From contig OW285195.1 in NCBI GenBank assembly GCA_935421135.1, positions 13,282,158-13,346,157 on the forward strand: a stretch of 64,000 bases of DNA, written 5' to 3'. The notes under the pieces are model-generated. The model was not told where the DNA came from. It did not search any database and was given only the letters and a program-made list of their open reading frames with translations. The position numbers and the translations under genes are program-made. Numbering within the stretch: position 1 is the stretch's first letter; each line of letters opens with the position of its first letter. The stretch is from Bugulina stolonifera. Lineage: Eukaryota > Bryozoa > Gymnolaemata > Cheilostomatida > Bugulidae. Positions 57,490 through 64,000 of the stretch are shown one piece after another.

Positions 57490-59074
57490 ATGGCATCGTA
57501 TAACTCTACACCATTGAAGGATGGTAGCTCAGATGAAAACGAATCAGGTCCAGAAGTTACTTGCGCATCTTCTCCAGTTGGTTTGCCCTCTGTTCACAGC
57601 ACTGAAACTGGTGAATCGAGAGTTTCTAGAGAGGGTGAAGAATCTGGTGAAAGTAAAGAATATAGAGAAAGTGAGGATTCTGAAGAAATTGGAGACTCGG
57701 GAGACAGTGGCGAATCTGGAGAAAGAGAAGCTGCTGAAGACAGTGTCGGTCTCACGGATGTTGACGAATCCAAGAATGATGCTGAGCCCAGAGATGATGC
57801 TGAGCCCAGAGACGATGCTGAGCCCAGGGACGATGCTGAGCCCAGAGACGTTGCCGAGCTCAAAGACGTTGCAACGCCCCGAGACGTTGCAGAGTCCCGA
57901 GACGCTACAGAGCCCAGAAACGTTGCCGAGCCCAGAGACGTTGGCGAACCCAGGGACGTTGCTGAGCCCAGAAACTTTGCCGGACCCAGGGACAGCTCCA
58001 CACCCAGAGACCGTGTAAAGGATGGAACTAAATCCACAAAGAGAGTGGAAAGCGGAGAGGGAGCAGTATTTCGAAAGAGTGAGAGGTGCAGAGGTGATGC
58101 TGAAGTCAATGGAGATGTTGAATACAGAGAGGGTGTAGAATATAATGGACATACAGACCGCAATGGATATAGAGAGTGTAATGGGGATATAGAACATAGA
58201 GAGGGAGCAGAATGCAATCGAGATGTGGAACCCAGAGAGAGTGCTGTATCTATGCACAATGCGAACTCTGGAAAGAACGGAAAACCTAAACAGAGTGCCG
58301 AGTCTGAAATGTCAAGTGCAGGGTGCGGAGACAATACAACTTGTGAAGAGTCCAAGGTTTCTAACGGCAGTGCTATTCCGGAGTACATAAAAGTATTACA
58401 ACCGGGATCAGCAACTACATCGTCTGCAGTAAAGCGGAAACTGCAAACCTTCAATGGCTTGTTGCAAGTAGTTGATCATCAGAGGCACCTTGCCTACAAC
58501 CCACCACCTCCGTAAGTTGCTCATTGTCACTAAAACCTAAATAAGTATTTGACTCAGAGTTATTTTTTGACTCGGTTACTTGTTCGAATTCAGGGTCCAA
58601 CTGTACCATGCATTATATTCTGCTAAATTCATAAGAAATATGGAAACAAATATGTATCTATCAGAGTTCATTTAGTTGACTTATAGTTGTGCTACTTGCA
58701 GAGAAGAACCAGATTACCTATGGAAGTTGTACGGACCCCCAATGGAAGACTAGTAAGTATTGTTATAAGTACTTGTAGTTATAACCTGTAGCTACATGTA
58801 CTTGCAAGTACACTAGTTGTAGGCTGTGCTCCACATCCGGTTCAGTGGTGAAGTGGTACATTTTTGTTCACCAAATCTCCAAGGAAAAACATAAATCCGT
58901 GTTTACACTATATAGTTGAGTTGCAGAGCATCAGCTTGTCTTATTGAATAAATAATGTGTTTTAGTACTGCTCAGCAACCAAGGTCAGCTACACAGCTCT
59001 GCTGGGATATGATTGTGCTTATCATAAGCCTGGTTCTAATGGGTCTTGGCAGGATGCTAGACCTACTGGAATAG
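57490..59074 (+). CDS. T4: long tail-anchored acidic repeat protein
   Basis: Coding exons 57490-58511, 58702-58752 and 58966-59074, phase 2 introns; 393 residues. Exon 1 is highly charged: Glu/Ser/Gly repeats, then degenerate five-residue units (AEPRD, VAEPR; 15 bp in DNA), then Glu/Gly/Asn/Arg-rich sequence, ending in SSAVKRKLQTFNGLLQVV, which may correspond to the SSARSELE motif of T1 and T2. Exon 2 (DYLWKLYGPPMEDY) is short. Exon 3 encodes one hydrophobic segment (MIVLIISLVLMGLG) followed by RMLDLLE and a stop. Gene structure matches T1-T3 but the sequence is the most diverged, and it lacks the Cys cluster (one Cys-Trp remains). Function unknown. Confidence 0.72.
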
Positions 59075-61507
59075 CCTTACCTACAGGACTAGACCTACAG
59101 CATGGGAGCTTGAGCTACTAGGCTTGGGCTATGCTAGCTGGACCACCCCAGTAGAGCACCACAGCTGGAAACTGAATTGCACACCTCCAAGCATCCTATT
59201 AGATGGACTAGTAACCCAGTGGATGGATTTATCTTATCATATTTTATATAGTGTGGATTTTTACATGTACTACAATTATTTAATTTAAGTCTGCATTCTG
59301 AACTTTTAAAACAATGTTTCAAATGGTCCACTAATTATCATTTCCATGATTTTATTGTGAGCATTAAAGTTATCTCCTCTCTGATGTTACATGAGATGAT
59401 AACTACATAATGAATCCATCTTAGAGAATTTCAAGTACCACAATATTTTAATTGCATAAACATATTGTCTAAAACTTCAATATAATAAAACTTGAAGCAT
59501 TTTCATCTACAAACAGATCAGAACTTGGCCAACTAACATACACACACACAACCATGCCAGCCAGATTTTGTAACACTAGTAATCATGTACTGCTAAGGCC
59601 ATAGCTATACTTTCAGACAAAGCTACAAGTAATTCATTGAAAAGCTGGTCCTCTATGCCAAAGCTGCAGCAGAAGTTGCCTTCTCCCAGTGTACTGTGCA
59701 ACACAATAAGCTAACTGTCCAAGATTCATTACTAAAAAGAATAAAATAATTCAACAGCAAAACAGTCTGGCTTTGACTGTAAATGTAGACTTGAGAATAA
59801 TGCACAGTTCTTTATCTGGCTAATTTATTAAGAAATAATTCTCCATCAATAGATGATAACATGGAAATAGCAAAGGACTTCACAGAAAAATTCTTTAGAG
59901 GTCTTAGAGGAATGCAACTCCCAGAAAATATCATTGAACTGGTTTAAGAAGGCTTAAGGTAAAATATTTCTTTTTACATTGAAGTCAGAAAATCCAACAC
60001 AATCATGAATAAATCTAGTAAACCTAAAATTATTCATACAGTTCTATTGCAGACAACTCAGTCTTTATAACAATATAAAAAGTGAGTTTCAGTAAGTTGG
60101 AGGAGAAAGTTAAAAATGCCAGACATGGTAGGAGAGGCTAGACTTACGGCATAATACAACCATGTAGCCTACAATGAAGTTCTTCATTAGATGGGCTTCC
60201 TATTTCCTGCTTTAATGTGAGCTCCTTGGATATCTGAAATTATAAGTACATGATTGTAGGGTAACACAATACGATGCAATTATTTAAAAATAACACTTTT
60301 ATGAAAGTGCACCACAAATCTGGAGTTGTCCCATCCTTCAATTATGTAGGAACACCAACTCTCAGCAACATGGTATGATAATTATGTGGGATGAATTGAA
60401 TTGTGATTAGCTGTTGATTGTTACTTTACTAACTTGATAAGATTTGACTATACAAAATAACAAGATAACTTAGAAATTGTCTTGTTATTCGTTTACTAAT
60501 ATAAACCCCTCAGGGAGAGTATCAAGTACTAGGTGTTACTATTATACAATACGTTGTGCATAGATCTATTAAAATAGATGTACTAAATGCATTCTCTCGC
60601 TGATTTCTCAATATTCAGGAACAAATGATAAACTTCAAAATAGTGAAATAGTAGCAATATCTACATGTATATTATTATACATGTATATACATTTATATAC
60701 ATGTGCGTATATTATTATAATTATAATTGTATATTGTCGGTACCGTTTCTATGTAGCATACTGAATGAAACAGTAACAGTTATCACGATATATATTTACC
60801 TTACTAATAGCATATCTCCAGTGACACGATTTCACAGGCCCTTTGTGGGTGGTGGTCTCAGACTCTCCTTCAGCTCTTCCTTTTAAACCCCAAACTGCAT
60901 CAAAACAGCAAAGATACATCATGTAGATCATAGACCTACGTACAGTATATAAAAGAAGCATAAGAAAAATATTCAATGCGGTCCTAGGATTTAAGTTATC
61001 AGTACTAGCTACAAGGCAGAGTTGAAACAAATTCCCCATTCTGATAGACAGTATAATGTTGACAGAGTTTGGGACCAACCAATACTAGATGTACATAATT
61101 TTTAATTGCATACTACTGATTTGGTTGAGAGTTTTAGAATGTCAAAAATGTGAACAACCAATCACTCTGTACAAAAAGTGCTACTTTCAGCTGGAATCTT
61201 CCAAAACAGTACGAATTAATGGAAACATGACATAGAATGCATAGTCACATGACAAGTCACATGGTAAGGCCAGAACTATAGGCCTAATGTTAAAGTAGAA
61301 CATGATTGGACACTTGCATCTATCATTACTCACTGGTGCAGCATCAATCATGTTTGTTTCCTAACAACACATCCAGTGACCAGTGGTTTGGTTCCACTTT
61401 GTTGAGATATGCACTAGTCGAGGTCCATATCGAAGAAATCACTGCAACAAAATGAAAGAATATGCAGTTGTTACTCCTACTACTGACGCAATATAAAAAT
61501 AACATAC
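59075..61507. other. Right-hand region with no supported gene
   Basis: AT-rich. Exon-like minus-strand pieces exist but do not assemble: an ATG with five codons and a GTGAGT donor at about 61350-61333, and an open piece at about 60885-60800 ending in AAG/GTAAAT. A plus-strand frame at about 59840-59946 (NSPSIDDNMEIAKDF) may be a transposon scrap. Confidence 0.35.
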
Positions 61508-61781
61508 TATCTTTTCAACTAGTGGAATCATAACATGATAATTATAACATTTGTGATTTAATAGTATTTGATCAGCTGAAGATGACGAAGATATCGTATC
61601 ACGGCTGACACAATGACGGAAATGCATGGCACTAAAATCTCGCCTGATGAAAGAGTAACATAAAGTTGTACAAATGCTCAATTTCGAGACCAGCCTAATT
61701 ATTACTAACTTGATTGGAGTGATCGTCACCACGGCCCTAGTGTTTAGTCCAGGCACCATAACCACGTGTTGATCATCAAAC
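61508..61781 (-). CDS. Two candidate exons of an unidentified minus-strand gene
   Basis: Exon 61781-61710 (after TACTTTCAG, before GTTAGT) encodes FDDQHVVMVPGLNTRAVVTI; its beta-strand-like pattern with Val-Pro-Gly recalls ASH/MSP-type Ig folds of ciliary proteins, but this is only a resemblance. Exon 61643-61508 (after TTTCATCAG, before GTATGT) continues in frame for 45 residues, Ser-rich in the middle. The 5' and 3' partners are not found. Either a real gene running in from the right or a pseudogene. Confidence 0.3.
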
Positions 61782-64000
61782 CTGAAAGTACACATAAAAT
61801 TATTAGAATAGGAAAAATCTAGCATCATCTCCGAGTTACATTATTTGTGTAAGACCATGTGATTTCCTACCACACTTTGCAGAGTGGAAAACACTAAAGC
61901 ATCCATTAGATTTATCATTCAACTGTGGTTAAACATAAAAAATAAACGAGCTACCGCTACCACTGGCCTGTATGAGCGATCAAACAATAGATTGCAGGTT
62001 GTGGAATAATAACCTGTCTCATATAAACACCGGAATGTAAATTATGATCAGCCTTAGGTCTTATTAGTTTCAGTTCACTTTAGAAAGTCTGACAGTGAAT
62101 GTCAGTGAAAGTAACATAAAAATAAAAACCAGAATGAGAATTTATTTGATTTTTTACACCAGTCTTACCTTGCTTATATTATACCAAGGACTTCTTACTC
62201 CTTGATTATACTAGACCATACTTTAAATATGTCATAAGACAATGTGGGGCTTATTCTTATATTCTATGATTATTCTATTTGGAAATCGTTACATATAAAG
62301 GACGTGTAGAGTTATTTTTTTTCTATGAGATGAAGTTTAGATTGGGGCCTAGTAGGAAGTTAGCAAGTAGTAGCCTATGTAGACAAAGAATAGCAACGAG
62401 TTTTGGTGTTTTTTGAGGATTCTATGGACGGAACTAGAGGAGTATTTCCAATAGTTCATCAGAGTGGACACAACTTCACCTTGATGCAAGATGTAAATTT
62501 GTACAGTGGCTACTACTACCACGTGACTATCACGTGGTTGTACATAACAATCTCGGAAACTATTTCAGTTTCAGATCAATTCATTATGGGACTGTACCAA
62601 AGTTTGACTGTACCACAAAGCACAAAGTAATCCTTTAATTTGGTTCAATTATTATGGAAATAGACCATGATTCAGTTCAAGGTCGATGCACTCGGTTTAC
62701 GTGTTTATTTAATCTCTAAAATATCAAAGTTTGTAAATGAAAATGTGCTTTAGTCATACTATCATAGTGATAGTCATAGTGATAGTCATAGTCGATAGTG
62801 AATAGTCATAGTGAATAGATTTAGATAAATATTAGATGACTATTACTTTTCCTTTTTTATTTTTATTTCATTTGACATTGTCTGTGGCTTGATATTTTAA
62901 AATAGTTTATAGTTTTAGGGACTCCCTAGTCCAAGCATTATGATTATTTAGTTAATCAGCAAAGCAGTAAATAAAGTATTAACTAAGGAATGCTCTTCCT
63001 ATGATTGGATGAAGTTTACATTTAAAAAATGGGAAGTTATAAACTTTTTCAACTTTACCTTGTCTTTCTTAAAAATTAATAGATTTAATTTGTATTGTTA
63101 GCAGGGCCGGTTCAAAATTGGACTTGCAATCAATAATTTGAGCCAATCTTTAGTCAACATTGCAATACTAACAAGCAAAAGGTGTAGCTGGACACGTATG
63201 TTATGTAACTACAGTAAAGATTTAGTGTATACATGTAGTAATATTGGCCCGATGGTCTAGACTGGTCATATAATTGTGGTGTTGTATGTTAGTTAGTAAC
63301 AGTGATACAGTGTTGCACTATAATATAAGCAACACATGGTGCAGGGTGTCCGATGGACAGCTCAACTTTTTATTCTAGCACTATTGCAGCGTAGTATGTT
63401 ATCAAATATACGTTGATTTTATTTTAGTTCCATAAAATATGCCAATGAAAGAATATAATTTATGAAATATTAAGGCCATATTTAAATGAATTATGTTATG
63501 AAGGCCTAGATTGTGTATACAAAAATGAATTTAAAAAATCGAAATTAAAATTAAATAAATTAGATACAACAAAAAATTGAAACCTGTTTTGCAGGTCTAT
63601 TTTTCTGATGTGATATTTTGTCTACAGTTATTTTATGTAACCTAGTAACTGAGTGAAATCTGGCGTGAATCTATTGACTTTTCAGTAATTGTCAAGTAAG
63701 TTACACTTACACTAGACTTGAGACTCAGACTCAGACTGAGACCAACACTCACTCACTGAGGTAAGTGATTTCAAAGGCATTGAAAGGGGATTTGTCTCAA
63801 AGCTTCGGTACTAAACAGCTAGTAGACATGTATGTTGCTACAGATCAAAGAGGTTAGTTGTGTTGGAGAATCTACATGGACAAATTAAAATAAAAACGAA
63901 GCTCAGTAAAAGCGAAAAGATGAACCCACCTCCGATTCTACATGTATGTTGGCCCGTTGTAGATGGAAACTCTTAATCAACCAGATTAGGGAAGCTTCGG
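61782..64000. other. Right end, no supported gene
   Basis: A plus-strand frame at 62403-62630 (FPIVHQSGHNFTLMQDVNLY) has a beta-rich, extracellular-domain look but no splice context. A possible non-coding first exon on plus ends CTCACTGAG before GTAAGTG at 63761, which could belong to a gene beyond the window. At 62757-62815 there is a small (ATAGTCATAGTG)n repeat. Confidence 0.35.

Overview
This is animal nuclear DNA: AT-rich, with multi-exon genes using GT-AG introns, animal-specific gene families (two DEG/ENaC cation channels), TATA-box promoters followed by non-coding first exons, and many satellites and transposon remnants. Several features fit a sponge, cnidarian or similar invertebrate: the channels are only about 480-500 residues, a giant nucleotidyltransferase-TPR protein is encoded almost entirely in one exon, and the palindromes ACATGT/TACATGTA are very common. 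I cannot fix the phylum from this window.

Layout. At 0-9.4 kb there is a minus-strand first exon cut by the left edge, a 1.7 kb 12-bp minisatellite, a solo LTR, a small minus-strand Ser/Pro-rich gene and a second LTR-like block. At 10.8-11.8 kb a compact three-exon gene encodes a 60-residue secreted six-cysteine peptide. At 13.2-20.4 kb two more copies of the LTR are followed by DEG/ENaC gene A (11 coding exons); the third LTR lies in its intron 1. At 22.8-29.3 kb a two-exon minus-strand gene encodes a 1751-residue DUF294-type nucleotidyltransferase/TPR protein. At 32.6-39.5 kb lies DEG/ENaC gene B, with the same exon phases and mostly identical exon lengths as A and a large 11-bp minisatellite in intron 8. 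At 41.4-45.1 kb there is a PAN/apple-like secreted protein on plus and a Ser/Arg/Pro-rich protein on minus.

At 46.0-59.1 kb lies the most unusual part: four tandem plus-strand genes (called T1-T4 here) with one architecture. Each has a TATA or TATA-like element, a non-coding first exon, a large low-complexity coding exon, a short exon usually ending in Pro-Gln-(Ile/Leu)-Phe-Glu, and a last exon encoding a C-terminal membrane anchor. All coding introns are phase 2. The N-terminal parts differ almost completely between copies, while the anchor exon is close to identical in T2 and T3. I do not recognise this family. A 993-bp hAT element with perfect 8-bp target duplications sits just upstream of the T2 promoter. 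From 59.1 kb to the right end I see only low-confidence exon-like pieces.

Two themes recur. Tandem paralogues (both the channels and T1-T4) keep their 3' transmembrane exon nearly identical while the rest diverges. The exact 11-mer TATAAATAGCA lies at the expected core-promoter place of DEG/ENaC A, T1 and T2. Exon boundaries were read by eye from splice signals and frame continuity; no transcript or database evidence was available.
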